Part shown: piece by piece, positions 40,441-48,567 of the stretch | Numbering within the stretch: position 1 is the stretch's first letter | Layout: the number at the start of each line of letters is the position of its first letter | Notes under the pieces: model-generated | Databases searched by the model: none | What the model was told of the DNA's origin: nothing | Seen by the model: only the letters and a program-made list of their open reading frames with translations | Program-made: the position numbers and the translations under genes | Source of the DNA: Granulicella pectinivorans | GTDB taxonomy: Bacteria; Acidobacteriota; Terriglobia; Terriglobales; Acidobacteriaceae | Assembly (NCBI RefSeq): GCF_900114625.1 | Contig: NZ_FOZL01000001.1 | Span: forward strand, 1,116,001-1,180,000 | Direction: 5' to 3' | DNA: 64,000 nt

Positions 40441-41094
40441 ATGAAGCGTCTATGGATTCTCGTCTTCGCCTGTTTGCTTGTCCTACCGCTCCACGCGCAG
40501 CAGGAGAGACCCTCCAGCACGCCATACGCGGGCGACCTCTCCATCTTCGAGTACCCGGACCGCGACAAGAAACTGCAGATCGACCGCGTGATGGATCTCT
40601 TGGGTATTCGTCCGGGTAAGAATGTCGCGGACCTGGGTGCGGGGTCGGGCTGGTTTACGGTCCGCGCGGCGCGCCGCGTGGGGCCGCACGGGACCGTCTT
40701 CGCCGAAGACATCAACCCCCAGTCCATCCGGTACATCGACGAGCGGGCGAAGAAGGAAAACCTGACCAACGTGAAGACCGTGCTGGGTACACCGGACGAT
40801 CCAAGACTTCCGCAGGCGAGTGTAGACGCTCTTCTGATGCTGAAGGTGTACCACGAGATCGCACATGCGATCCCTGTGATGAAAGCTCTGCATGCGTCCT
40901 TGCGACCGGATGGGGTGATCGGAATCATCGACCGCAACGGCAGGGGCGACGATCATGGGCTGAACCGGGATGTGGTCATCCGTGAGATGAAGGAGGCCGG
41001 CTACAAGCTCTCCGCCAGCTTCGACTTCACCAAGGCCGATGGCCAGGACTACTTTCTGATCTTCAGGCAGACGCCAGTTTCGCTGCGGAGGTAA
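40441..41094 (+). CDS. Exported class I SAM-dependent methyltransferase-fold protein
   Basis: 217 residues. A signal peptide (LWILVFACLLVLPLHAQ) precedes a methyltransferase core: NVADLGAGSGWFTVRAARRVG is motif I (glycines 66-70), FAEDINPQSIRYI, then DALLMLKVYHEIAHAIPVMKALHASLRPDGVIGIIDRNGRG. The pattern is that of small methyltransferases. SAM is not normally found outside the cytoplasm, so either the signal is retained or the protein is a SAM-independent derivative. Its 3' end overlaps trxC on the opposite strand by 32 bases. Confidence 0.82.
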   Translation: MKRLWILVFACLLVLPLHAQQERPSSTPYAGDLSIFEYPDRDKKLQIDRVMDLLGIRPGKNVADLGAGSGWFTVRAARRVGPHGTVFAEDINPQSIRYIDERAKKENLTNVKTVLGTPDDPRLPQASVDALLMLKVYHEIAHAIPVMKALHASLRPDGVIGIIDRNGRGDDHGLNRDVVIREMKEAGYKLSASFDFTKADGQDYFLIFRQTPVSLRR

Positions 41095-41509
41095 GCCACC
41101 GCTCCATCTGCTGGTGGTCGACGAGACCAGCCTGCTGCATCATCGTGCGTCCACGCAGAAGCACCACGAAGTTTGGAATCCCCTGCACCTGGTATCGTGC
41201 GGCGAGGTCTGGATGCGCCTCGGTGTCGACCTTCAGCACAATAGCCTTACCGGCCATCTCCTTGGCGGCCTTCGCGACCTCCGGGGCTGCCGAACGGCAC
41301 GGCCCGCACCACGCCGCCCAAAAGTCGACGAGAACCGGCACTGGCGACTCGCGAAGTACTTCATCGAAGAGCGCGGTATCGGCGGCAAGCGGCTCGGCCA
41401 GGGCAGGCAGCTCTCCCTTGCAGGCGCCGCACCGGCCTGTATCGGCGAGGTGCTTGGCGACGGTACGGTTCTTCTGACCACAATGCGGACAAGCGCGGAT
41501 GACGGGCAT
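41063..41509 (-). CDS. trxC: Thioredoxin 2 with N-terminal zinc ribbon
   Basis: 148 residues from ATG 41509 (GAAGGA about 6 bases upstream). The zinc ribbon has C7/C10 and C27/C30, followed by the thioredoxin fold with active site WCGPC (C68, C71), a cis-Pro in GIPNFV and a final helix. It reduces protein disulfides in the cytoplasm and the zinc ribbon is sensitive to oxidation, as in E. coli TrxC. The 3' end overlaps the methyltransferase gene by 32 bases in a convergent arrangement. Immediately upstream, 11 bases away, the toxin gene ends, so read-through from vapBC is possible. Confidence 0.92.
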   Translation of the reverse strand: MPVIRACPHCGQKNRTVAKHLADTGRCGACKGELPALAEPLAADTALFDEVLRESPVPVLVDFWAAWCGPCRSAAPEVAKAAKEMAGKAIVLKVDTEAHPDLAARYQVQGIPNFVVLLRGRTMMQQAGLVDHQQMERWLTSAAKLASA

Positions 41510-41520
41510 GATTTTTCCTT

Positions 41521-41943
41521 CTACTCCCATGGATTGAAAAGAGAATCGCCGAGATGCACGAAGTCCTTCACATTCCGCGTGACGAGGTGCAGAGTGTGTT
41601 CAAGGGCTGTGGCGGCGATCTGGCCGTCTGCTGGATGCAGGGGAACTCCGCGCAGCCGGCGTTCTGCAGTCAAGATTTTCCACCTCTCAGCAATGGGATG
41701 CGTGACGGGCAGAAGACGATTTTCGAAGTGGCGAATCAGATCGTTTCGAAACCAGAGTTCGGTTTCGTTGCGTTTTCTGCCCTGCGTCAGAAGTGCGATT
41801 CCTTCTCGCAGCTCACCGATGGAGATCACACTTAGAAAAAGATCTTTATCCGATTGGCTCGATCGCCATTGCATCACGTCCGCATCGGGATGCGGACGGA
41901 TAGTCTCCGACGGAATATTTGTATCGTGTAGAAACCCGCTCAA
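41521..41943 (-). CDS. PIN-domain toxin (VapC/FitB type)
   Basis: 140 residues. Metal-binding acidic residues typical of PIN RNases are present: D7 in HDTN, E13 in PSE, a later Glu in ISIGELREG and Asp in PADGQIAATAL, plus TRNVKDF near the end. VapC toxins cleave RNA, usually initiator tRNA or rRNA sites. The start is TTG, and it shares TTGA with the stop of the antitoxin gene, so the two are translationally coupled. The usual hydrophobic residue before DTN is His here. Confidence 0.88.
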   Translation of the reverse strand: MSGFLHDTNIPSETIRPHPDADVMQWRSSQSDKDLFLSVISIGELREGIALLTQGRKRNETELWFRNDLIRHFENRLLPVTHPIAERWKILTAERRLRGVPLHPADGQIAATALEHTLHLVTRNVKDFVHLGDSLFNPWE

Positions 41944-42179
41944 AGCCCAACTGGCCGATCCGAGACAGGGTGGCGAATAATATCGAGTTCCACCCCAAGG
42001 TCACTGGCTCTTGCCCAGACTTCCTTAAGGTCCTTCGCGGGCTCGAGCTGGGAGGCCGACTCTGGCTCGGTTGACCTGAGAGCAGCCGTAAGGATGTCTT
42101 CAATACTTTCGAAGCGACCGCTCTTCATCCTCTGCCGGATGATAGCTTCCAGCTCGGATTCCTGCATCTCAATCGTCAT
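41940..42179 (-). CDS. Antitoxin of the VapBC-like pair
   Basis: 79 residues. The N-terminal half (MTIEMQESELEAIIRQRMKSG, FESIEDILTAALRS) looks like a ribbon-helix-helix or ParD/VapB-type DNA-binding and toxin-binding segment. The C-terminal 30 residues (KDLKEVWARASDLGVELD) would cover the toxin site. It precedes the toxin gene, with the usual 4-base overlap. The palindrome at 42204-42219 upstream is the likely autoregulatory operator. Confidence 0.8.
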   Translation of the reverse strand: MTIEMQESELEAIIRQRMKSGRFESIEDILTAALRSTEPESASQLEPAKDLKEVWARASDLGVELDIIRHPVSDRPVGL

Positions 42180-42181
42180 CG

Positions 42182-42221
42182 CAGGACCTCAGCGCGGCAG
42201 CTCGGACGGTCTTCCGTCCTG
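42182..42221 (-). promoter_or_regulatory. Candidate vapBC operator
   Basis: GGACGGTCTTCCGTCC (42204-42219) is a perfect 6-4-6 palindrome 25 bases before the antitoxin start. It lies inside a wider inverted repeat, CAGGAC (42182-42187) and GTCCTG (42216-42221). Toxin-antitoxin pairs normally repress their own promoter from such sites. Confidence 0.55.
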
Positions 42222-42310
42222 ATTGAGTGTGGAACGGGAAGCATTCGCTGTCAATCCAGGCGCATACGAGGCTGTCTCTTGCTCCCGATCGACATAGCCC
42301 AATCCTCAAA

Positions 42311-42354
42311 ACCTCCAAAATACAACATGCCCGACCGTATCGAGATCGGGCATG
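42311..42354 (-). terminator. Intrinsic terminator of the DsbA-like gene
   Basis: CATGCCCGA / TCGGGCATG, a 9-base stem with an 11-base loop. Read on the minus strand it is followed by TTGTATTTTGG, a moderate U tract. It lies 25 bases after the stop. Confidence 0.7.
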
Positions 42355-42378
42355 CCGCTTGCGTCCTTGATCGTGGAG

Positions 42379-43056
42379 TTACTTGTGCCTGGCTACCGTC
42401 TTTGCTCCGGACCTGGGAGCCGTCTCCGCCAGTGCGGCGTCGATGGTCTGATAGAGCAGTGTCGGATCGGTAATCTGGGTCCAGTGGTTCGCCGTCACGA
42501 CCCAGATCGTCGGGGTCTGGGAGATGCCGATCCGCTCGCCGATCGCGAAGTCCGCCTTCACTTCTCTCGTGAACTGGCCGGTTGGGTCGATGACAAATGG
42601 CATTGCGGTGCCGTGGGACTGGAAGAACTTCCGCGTGAAGTTGCTCAGATCGTCCTTGCTGGCGATTGCGGTCTGCGACGCGAAGACCGCGCGGCGGTAC
42701 TCCTCGGCGAGCGACGGGCTGACCTTGTCCTGCAGATAACGCGCGTTCACGGCGGCGTCGAAGCTCCAGACGTGCATCGCGAGCGGGAAGTCGTGCCGCT
42801 GCAACGGGATCTTGTAGTGATCGACCGCGGCATGGACCATCGGAAACGCCCGGGCGCACGCCGGGCACTCCAGGTCTTCAAACTCGATGATCGCGACGCG
42901 CGAGCCTGCGGGCGGCTTCAGCAGGGAAGTGTCCTTGAAGTTGTTGCCCGTGTTCTCCGGCGCGGAGCTCTGCGCGGAGGCTGTGGTGACACCGGTAAAC
43001 AGGCTAAGGGCGAAGGCGGCGGTGAGCAGGCGACGGTTCATAGAGGTCAGACGCAT
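42379..43056 (-). CDS. Exported DsbA-like thiol oxidoreductase
   Basis: 225 residues with a signal peptide (LLTAAFALSLFTGVTTASAQ). The thioredoxin fold carries CPAC (C64, C67) in EFEDLECPACARAF and a helical insert; the cis-Pro is in ISQTPTIWVV. It resembles the DsbA/DsbG-type 'thioredoxin domain' proteins that add disulfides or isomerise them in the periplasm. CPAC is less oxidising than CPHC in general. No DsbB-type partner lies beside it. A terminator follows. Confidence 0.88.
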   Translation of the reverse strand: MRLTSMNRRLLTAAFALSLFTGVTTASAQSSAPENTGNNFKDTSLLKPPAGSRVAIIEFEDLECPACARAFPMVHAAVDHYKIPLQRHDFPLAMHVWSFDAAVNARYLQDKVSPSLAEEYRRAVFASQTAIASKDDLSNFTRKFFQSHGTAMPFVIDPTGQFTREVKADFAIGERIGISQTPTIWVVTANHWTQITDPTLLYQTIDAALAETAPRSGAKTVARHK

Positions 43057-43216
43057 AGTGTTCTGTTTCGTATTCTAGCCGAGCCTCCGGGCTCCCCCCA
43101 TGCAGATTCTGCGTGTCATTTCGCAACCGGAAGCGCCCCGTGTCACTCTAAAGGGAGTGAGTTCGACAAAAAACACCATGCGGCAGCCCCTTGCGGGCTC
43201 CGAAAACCGGCGGACG

Positions 43217-44737
43217 ATGACTCTGAACCTCTTTTCCCGCACCTTCCTGGGAGCCTCTCTTGCGCTGCCCCTCACGCTGGCGGCGCAGGATCACGCCTCC
43301 CTGACAACGAACCTCTACCTCGTCAATGCGAAGTCCGGTTCCAGCAGCAGCACCGACGCGCGACCGGATTCGCTCCCGCAGGCGCCCAGCGCCATTCCGC
43401 CCTCCGATTCCTCGCGGACCGTTGGCGGAACCGTGATTCCCCGCGCCACGGACGGTGCGCTCGCTCTGTCGCTCGACGACGCCATCGCTTTCGGGATGAA
43501 GAACAACTATCAGCTCGAGGCGCTGCGCAGCGAAGACCGCCAGGTCCGCGGTGCCATTCTGACGGCTGAGAACGCGCTTCTGCCTTCGCTGACGGCCAGC
43601 GCCCGCACTGCCACGCAGGAGATCAACCTGGCCGCCATGGGCTTCAAACCGGCCAGCCTGGCCGCTTTCGGCCTCCCGGCGGGCAGCATCCACACGATCG
43701 TCAAGGTCGATACCACGGCCGCGCAGTTGAACCTTGACCAGACGGTCTTCAACGTGCCCACCTATTACCTCTTCCGCGCCTCACAGAAGGCCGCGCAAGC
43801 CACGAACCTTGGGGTGCTCAACGGTCGCGGTTCGGTCACGCTCGCCATCGGCAGCGCGTACCTGAAGGCTCTGGCCGATACCGCGCAGATTGCCGATGCG
43901 CAGGCCCTGCTCAAAGCCGATGAGGTCGCTTACAACCAGGCGAAGCTCTCGCACGATGCGGGCGTCAGCCCCAATATCGACGTACTGCGCACCCAGGTGC
44001 AGTTTCAGCAGCAACAGCAGGCACTGATCTCGGCGGAAAATACCTTCGCGAAGGACAAAATTGCCCTGAACCGGCTGATGGGTCTCCCCGCCGGGCAGGA
44101 GCTGAACCTGACCGATACGGTTCCTTACGCGGATCTCGCCGAACTTCCCCTGGCCGATGCACTCTCGCTCGCCTACACGCGGCGCAAAGACCTTTTGATG
44201 CTGGAAGCCGAGGTCAAGGCGACCGAGGTGCAGCGCAAAGCCTCGCGCTACGAATACATGCCCACCGTCGCCGTAAACGGCTACTACGGCGTGCTGGGCG
44301 AGACGCGCGGTCTCTACCATGGCGTCTTCAACGCGCAGGGCACGCTCAAGATTCCGATCTTCAAAGAGGCCCAGTTCCGCGGTGAGCGTGAGGTTGCCGA
44401 TGCGCAGCTCATCAGCCTTCGCCAGCAGATCCAGTCGCTGCATGTGACGATCGAGCAGCAGATCCGGTCCGCGATGCTGGACGTCGAGTCCACCGCGCAG
44501 CAGGTCAAGGTCGCGCAGAGCAACGAAGCCCTCGCGAAAGAGGAGCTCGATGAGGTTACCCAGCGCTTCAAGGCCGGCGTCGACGACAGCCTTCCCGTCG
44601 TCCGCGCGCAGGCCACCCTGGCCGATGCCCAGAACCGACTTATCTCGACGACCTTCCAGAACAACCAGGCGAAGCTCCAGCTCGCCCGCAACACCGGGGT
44701 GGTCGAAACGCAGTACCGTCAATACCTCAACCGGTAG
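43217..44737 (+). CDS. TolC-family outer-membrane efflux channel
   Basis: 506 residues. A signal sequence (TFLGASLALPLTLAAQ) is followed by two TolC-type repeats: LSLDDAIAFGMKNNYQLEALRSEDRQVRGA opens the first, and AYLKALADTAQIADAQALLKADEVAYNQAKLSHDAGVSPNIDVLRTQVQFQQQQQ is the typical long coiled-coil, with a second set near the C-terminus. It forms a trimeric tunnel for export. No membrane-fusion or inner-membrane partner precedes it, but an MFS exporter gene follows 138 bases later. In-frame ATGs at 43100 and 43178 are alternatives to 43217. A terminator follows. Confidence 0.88.
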   Translation: MTLNLFSRTFLGASLALPLTLAAQDHASLTTNLYLVNAKSGSSSSTDARPDSLPQAPSAIPPSDSSRTVGGTVIPRATDGALALSLDDAIAFGMKNNYQLEALRSEDRQVRGAILTAENALLPSLTASARTATQEINLAAMGFKPASLAAFGLPAGSIHTIVKVDTTAAQLNLDQTVFNVPTYYLFRASQKAAQATNLGVLNGRGSVTLAIGSAYLKALADTAQIADAQALLKADEVAYNQAKLSHDAGVSPNIDVLRTQVQFQQQQQALISAENTFAKDKIALNRLMGLPAGQELNLTDTVPYADLAELPLADALSLAYTRRKDLLMLEAEVKATEVQRKASRYEYMPTVAVNGYYGVLGETRGLYHGVFNAQGTLKIPIFKEAQFRGEREVADAQLISLRQQIQSLHVTIEQQIRSAMLDVESTAQQVKVAQSNEALAKEELDEVTQRFKAGVDDSLPVVRAQATLADAQNRLISTTFQNNQAKLQLARNTGVVETQYRQYLNR

Positions 44738-44761
44738 CGCAAAAAGCATCTGCTCAAAGGA

Positions 44762-44799
44762 ACGCCTCGGGGGTACGAACCCCGGGGCGTCTTCTTTTC
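44762..44799 (+). terminator. Intrinsic terminator after the TolC-like gene
   Basis: ACGCCTCGGGG / CCCCGGGGCGT, an 11-base stem with one T-G pair and loop GTACGAA, followed by CTTCTTTT. It separates the channel from the MFS exporter gene. Confidence 0.85.
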
Positions 44800-44875
44800 G
44801 ACAGAATAGGAGCGATCTTTCTCCCCGGAAAGAGATCACATACGCCGCATCCGGTACCATTCAAACCGCCAAAGT

Positions 44876-46207
44876 ATGAAACCATGGAGCATGGCGGATG
44901 GTGAGAAACGAGCAGAGTTGAAGGCCGCAGGGGCCTTCTATTCGAAAGACTTTGTGCTCTACCAGGTCGCCCGTCTTTTGGTGATCCTGGGTGCTGAGGC
45001 GCAGTCGGTGGCGGTCGCCTGGCACGTCTACCAGATCACCCACTCCGCGCTCGATCTCGGCTACACCGGCCTTGCGCTCTTCCTGCCCGGCATCGTCTTC
45101 GTACTGCCTGCGGGGCACGTTGCGGACCGCTACGACCGCAAACGCGTCATCCTCTCCTGCTACACGCTCCAGACCATCTGCTCGGCGATGCTCCTGTATC
45201 TGGGGCTCCATGCGAACGACCATATCTGGCCGATCTACCTTGTGCTCTTCGGCATCGGCACGGGCCGGGCCTTCAGCGGGCCTGCCGCCAGCGCGCTTCT
45301 GCCCTCGCTGGTCGCCAAGGAGAACTTCGTCAACGCCATCACCTGGGGCGCGACCATCTTTCAGATCGCCAACATCATCGGGCCAGCCTTCGGTGGCCTT
45401 CTGTTCGCCCTTCGCTTCCACGGATCGCTCGTGCAGTGGACCGGCGCGCCGGTCGTCTACCTGTTCACGCTTCTCATGCTGTGCTGCTTCCTGGTGCTGG
45501 TCAGCATGATCCACCCGCGCCCTGTACCGCAGATCCAGAAGGCCTTCAGCCTTCGCACCATGCTCGTCGGTCTCGAGTATGTGTGGAACTCGAAGCTCCT
45601 GCTCGGCTCCATCTCGCTCGATCTCTTTGCCGTACTCCTGGGCGGCGCGGTCGCGCTTCTTCCCATCTTCTCGCAGGAGATCCTGCACGCCGGGCCGCGC
45701 GGTCTTGGGCTTCTGCGTGCCATGCCTTCCATCGGGGCGCTGACGGTTTCGATCCTCTTGACCATCCGGCCCGTGCAGCGCTCCGCCGGAAAGATCATGC
45801 TGATCTGTGTCGCGATCTTCGGAGCGGCGACGGTGGTCTTCGGCCTGTCGAAGAGCCTGTGGGTTTCGATCGTAGCGCTCATCCTCATCGGTGCCAGCGA
45901 CATGGTCTCGGTGGTTATCCGTTCGAGCATCCTCCAACTCGCTACGCCGCCCGAGATGCGTGGCCGCGTCTCCGCGGTGAACTGGCTGTTTGTCGGCGCG
46001 TCGAACGAGTTCGGCGAGTTCGAGTCCGGTGTCACTGCACAGTGGTGGGGGGCCGTCCGCGCGGTCGTCATCGGCGGCATGGCCTCGCTGGTGGTCACCG
46101 GCGCATCCAGTATTCTGTTTCCGCAACTTCGTCGTGCCGATAAGCTGACCGCGGAGAGCCTGATGGAATCCAACTGGGAGCAGGCCATCGCCGAACCGGT
46201 CGATTGA
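44876..46207 (+). CDS. MFS exporter, EntS/DHA3-like
   Basis: 443 residues with about 12 membrane helices. The family motif GHVADRYDRKRVI between helices 2 and 3 is present, and the second half begins at AFSLRTMLVGLEYVWNSKLLLGS. It resembles the enterobactin exporter (EntS) branch of drug/siderophore MFS transporters. No biosynthetic cluster is nearby, so the substrate is unknown. It is followed 14 bases later by a small anchored protein gene with its own good ribosome site. Confidence 0.88.
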   Translation: MKPWSMADGEKRAELKAAGAFYSKDFVLYQVARLLVILGAEAQSVAVAWHVYQITHSALDLGYTGLALFLPGIVFVLPAGHVADRYDRKRVILSCYTLQTICSAMLLYLGLHANDHIWPIYLVLFGIGTGRAFSGPAASALLPSLVAKENFVNAITWGATIFQIANIIGPAFGGLLFALRFHGSLVQWTGAPVVYLFTLLMLCCFLVLVSMIHPRPVPQIQKAFSLRTMLVGLEYVWNSKLLLGSISLDLFAVLLGGAVALLPIFSQEILHAGPRGLGLLRAMPSIGALTVSILLTIRPVQRSAGKIMLICVAIFGAATVVFGLSKSLWVSIVALILIGASDMVSVVIRSSILQLATPPEMRGRVSAVNWLFVGASNEFGEFESGVTAQWWGAVRAVVIGGMASLVVTGASSILFPQLRRADKLTAESLMESNWEQAIAEPVD

Positions 46208-46221
46208 GAAGAGGAGTCAAG

Positions 46222-46962
46222 ATGGAAACAGGCAAGAAAGCAGCCCTTGGAGCAACGCTTGTGCTGGTTGCCGCTGTCGGCATCCGCGTCGGCCTCATCT
46301 ACCGTGAGCGTCATGAGGGCGACAAAGCCGTAGACAAGGCTCCCACCTACGTGGTGAAGGACGACGACCTCGTCTTCCTGAAGAAAACACGTCCCTCGAC
46401 CATGCAGGATCTGAAGGATCTGGCCGGAAAGCCGCTATGGATCTCGGCCGGCGGCCAGCTCGACTACTACCCGTACACGAACAAGAAGGTCGACTACGCG
46501 CATCCGGCCGGGTTGTTACTTGGAGCCGATCGCCTCGACATCAAAGACGCAATCCAGGCGGTCGCGCCCAAGGGAACGGTAGCGACCTTCCGCATCCCGG
46601 GAGGCGATCACCACGTCCTCTTCGTCTTCACCAAGCCCGGCTCCACCACGGAGTACGCCGTGCCTGTCGGGAATCACGACGCGACCGGCTTCAACCTGAA
46701 CAACGTCGACGACATCTTCTTCTACGACGACCCGCACGTCCTTTACAAGCACTGGTCGCCGGAGATCTGGAAGGCGATCGACGAACACCGCGTCATTCTC
46801 GGCATGAATGAACGTCAGGCCATGCTCGCGCTGGGCCAGGTGTCGAACAGCGGAAGCACCGACTACGACAACCGCACCGTCGAATACGACCACCAGGGGC
46901 ATCCGGTCAGCGTGACGTTCGAACACGGCCACGCCACCAACATCCGGGACGAAAAACCCTAG
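46222..46962 (+). CDS. Membrane-anchored protein of unknown function
   Basis: 246 residues from ATG 46222, which has GAGGAG 5 bases upstream. One N-terminal helix (AALGATLVLVAAVGIRVGLIY) anchors a periplasmic domain that contains DDDLVFLKKTRPSTMQDLKDLAGKPLWI, GQLDYYPYTNKKVDY and a repeated acidic/aromatic pattern (DDIFFYDDPHVLYKHWSPEIWKAIDEH). It ends with a YDNRTVEYDHQGHPVSVTFEHGH segment. I cannot name a family. It is 14 bases behind the MFS gene and probably part of that unit. A large hairpin follows. Confidence 0.7.
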   Translation: METGKKAALGATLVLVAAVGIRVGLIYRERHEGDKAVDKAPTYVVKDDDLVFLKKTRPSTMQDLKDLAGKPLWISAGGQLDYYPYTNKKVDYAHPAGLLLGADRLDIKDAIQAVAPKGTVATFRIPGGDHHVLFVFTKPGSTTEYAVPVGNHDATGFNLNNVDDIFFYDDPHVLYKHWSPEIWKAIDEHRVILGMNERQAMLALGQVSNSGSTDYDNRTVEYDHQGHPVSVTFEHGHATNIRDEKP

Positions 46963-46976
46963 CCGCCAGAATCAGA

Positions 46977-47008
46977 GTGCCCACATCTCGCTTCTGAGAT
47001 GTGGGCAC
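46977..47008. repeat. Perfect 13-base hairpin, shared type between convergent genes
   Basis: GTGCCCACATCTC / GAGATGTGGGCAC with loop GCTTCT, located between the anchored protein gene and folD. It has no U tract. A closely related but degenerate GAGATGTGGGGTGC hairpin lies at 61262-61290 in another convergent junction. It may be a bidirectional terminator or a small repetitive element. Confidence 0.65.
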
Positions 47009-47023
47009 GCAGCCGCACAGAAC

Positions 47024-47986
47024 CTACCCTCGCCGAGCCTTGGCGGCAGTGACCGTATTTTGCATCAACATCGCAATCGTCAAGGCCCCCACGCCGCCCG
47101 GAACCGGCGTATACGCGCCCGAAATCGCAAACGCCGCGGGATGAATATCGCCCACCACCACCGAACCACGCTTGGCGAATAGGGCTGCCCGAGCCTCATT
47201 CCCCGGGAAGAAGCCTTCCACCTCGGCCGCATCCGTCACGCGGTTGATGCCCACATCGATCAGCGTCGCTCCCGGTTTCACCATCTCTGCGGTCACAAAC
47301 CCCGGACGGCCAATCGCCGCGACCAGGATATCCGCCTCCCGCGTGTACTTCGCCAGATCCTTCGTGCGGCTATGGCATACCGTCACCGTGGCCGAAGCAT
47401 TGATCAGCATCGAAGCGGCAGGCTTGCCCACAATGTCCGAGCGGCCCAGCACCACGGCGTTCTTGCCCGCGATTTCAATGTCCGAGCGCCTGAGAATCTC
47501 CATAATCCCAGCCGGAGTGCATGGCGCGAGCGCCAGCTTGCCAGACTTCGACGACGTGCTCCCCGAATATCCCTCGGCCAGCAGACGTCCAGCATTGATC
47601 GGGTGGAAGCCGTCGACATCCTTCGACGGATCGACCGCTTCCAGCAGACGCCGCGTGTCCACATGCGAGGGCAGCGGAAGCTGAATCAGGATTCCGTCGA
47701 TGTCGTTGCGATCGTTCAGCTTCGCGATCAGCTCCAGCATCTCGTCCGTCGTGATGCTGTCGGGCGGCGTCAGCATCTCGGAGTAGATGCCCAACTCACC
47801 GCAGGTCTTCACCTTCGAGCGAACGTAGATCTCCGACGCGGCGACATTTCCGACGAGGATAACGGCCAATCCGGGCGTAACGCCCTGAAGGCCCAACGAA
47901 CGGACCTCGGCGGCGACTTCGGTCTTGATACCGGCGGCGATGGCGATGCCATCGAGGAGGCGGGGGGTGGTGATCTTCGTTTCCAT
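47024..47986 (-). CDS. folD: Methylenetetrahydrofolate dehydrogenase/cyclohydrolase
   Basis: 320 residues, full length. FolD interconverts 5,10-methylene-, methenyl- and 10-formyl-tetrahydrofolate with NADP. Seen are SEIYVRSKVKTCGELGI (Tyr54 and catalytic Lys58), DGILIQLPLPSHVD, DPSKDVDGFHPIN and the NADP-binding GRSDIVGKPAA and IDVGINRV segments, ending PVPGGVGALTIAMLM. The gene faces the MFS unit across the hairpin at 46977-47008. Confidence 0.96.
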   Translation of the reverse strand: METKITTPRLLDGIAIAAGIKTEVAAEVRSLGLQGVTPGLAVILVGNVAASEIYVRSKVKTCGELGIYSEMLTPPDSITTDEMLELIAKLNDRNDIDGILIQLPLPSHVDTRRLLEAVDPSKDVDGFHPINAGRLLAEGYSGSTSSKSGKLALAPCTPAGIMEILRRSDIEIAGKNAVVLGRSDIVGKPAASMLINASATVTVCHSRTKDLAKYTREADILVAAIGRPGFVTAEMVKPGATLIDVGINRVTDAAEVEGFFPGNEARAALFAKRGSVVVGDIHPAAFAISGAYTPVPGGVGALTIAMLMQNTVTAAKARRG

Positions 47987-48076
47987 GCTCTCTCCATGGT
48001 ACTTCGCCCGAAGCTCAGGGGGCGATTCCCCAAAATCCGGACCGGCGCGCCGAACGTTAGTTCAAAGAGCGCCCTT

Positions 48077-48110
48077 TGTCGTTGACACGACAGAAGAATG
48101 GAGCTGGATC
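48077..48110 (+). promoter_or_regulatory. Candidate promoter with an operator dyad over the -35
   Basis: TGTCGTTGACACGACA (48077-48092) is a perfect 6-4-6 palindrome. Inside it lies a consensus -35, TTGACA (48082-48087). A weak -10, TGGATC (48105-48110), follows after a 17-base spacer. The dyad would let a repressor block RNA polymerase. It lies about 120 bases before the 84-residue gene. Confidence 0.4.
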
Positions 48111-48228
48111 GCTGTCTTTCCCTGTTCCGGCACAACCCGTGTGACGGGATATGGCTCTAAACCCCCAGTTGAGCGCACTCCCCGGGCCACATGGGATTTC
48201 TCAAATTCCAATCGAACGAGGGACTTAC

Positions 48229-48483
48229 ATGAAAATGGAACCAATGCAGGATGTTGCGGTCGAGAAGTTTGCAACCTCCGACCTCTCCGGTTTGCGGGAA
48301 GAGTTGAAGCAGGCTGGTCTGGACTCCTGGCAGGCCGCGGAACTGATCTCCAGCTTCCTGATGCTGCGCGGATACGGCGTCTCCAACCATGCTGCACGCG
48401 GCGTCGTCACGACGATCGAGGCTTCCGGATGCACGCTGGAGCATATGCAGCGGGAGCTCGAAAAAGTCGCCATGGTCATGTAG
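48229..48483 (+). CDS. 84-residue helical protein, unknown function
   Basis: 84 residues from ATG 48229 with GAGGGA 6-11 bases upstream. The composition is helical: VAVEKFATSDLSGLREELKQAGLDSWQAAELISSFLMLRGYGV is the first part, then SNHAARGVVTTIEASGCTLEHMQREL. There is one Cys, no signal and no membrane segment. It sits under a possible repressed promoter. No family is recognised; a small regulatory or binding protein is the best guess. Confidence 0.65.
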   Translation: MKMEPMQDVAVEKFATSDLSGLREELKQAGLDSWQAAELISSFLMLRGYGVSNHAARGVVTTIEASGCTLEHMQRELEKVAMVM

Positions 48484-48567
48484 CGTGTGTTGGCCATCGA
48501 AGTAACCCTTGCTATTTCATAGGTGCAGCTTGTGAAACCCCCGGTCGAGTTTCGCAATCATACGAGC

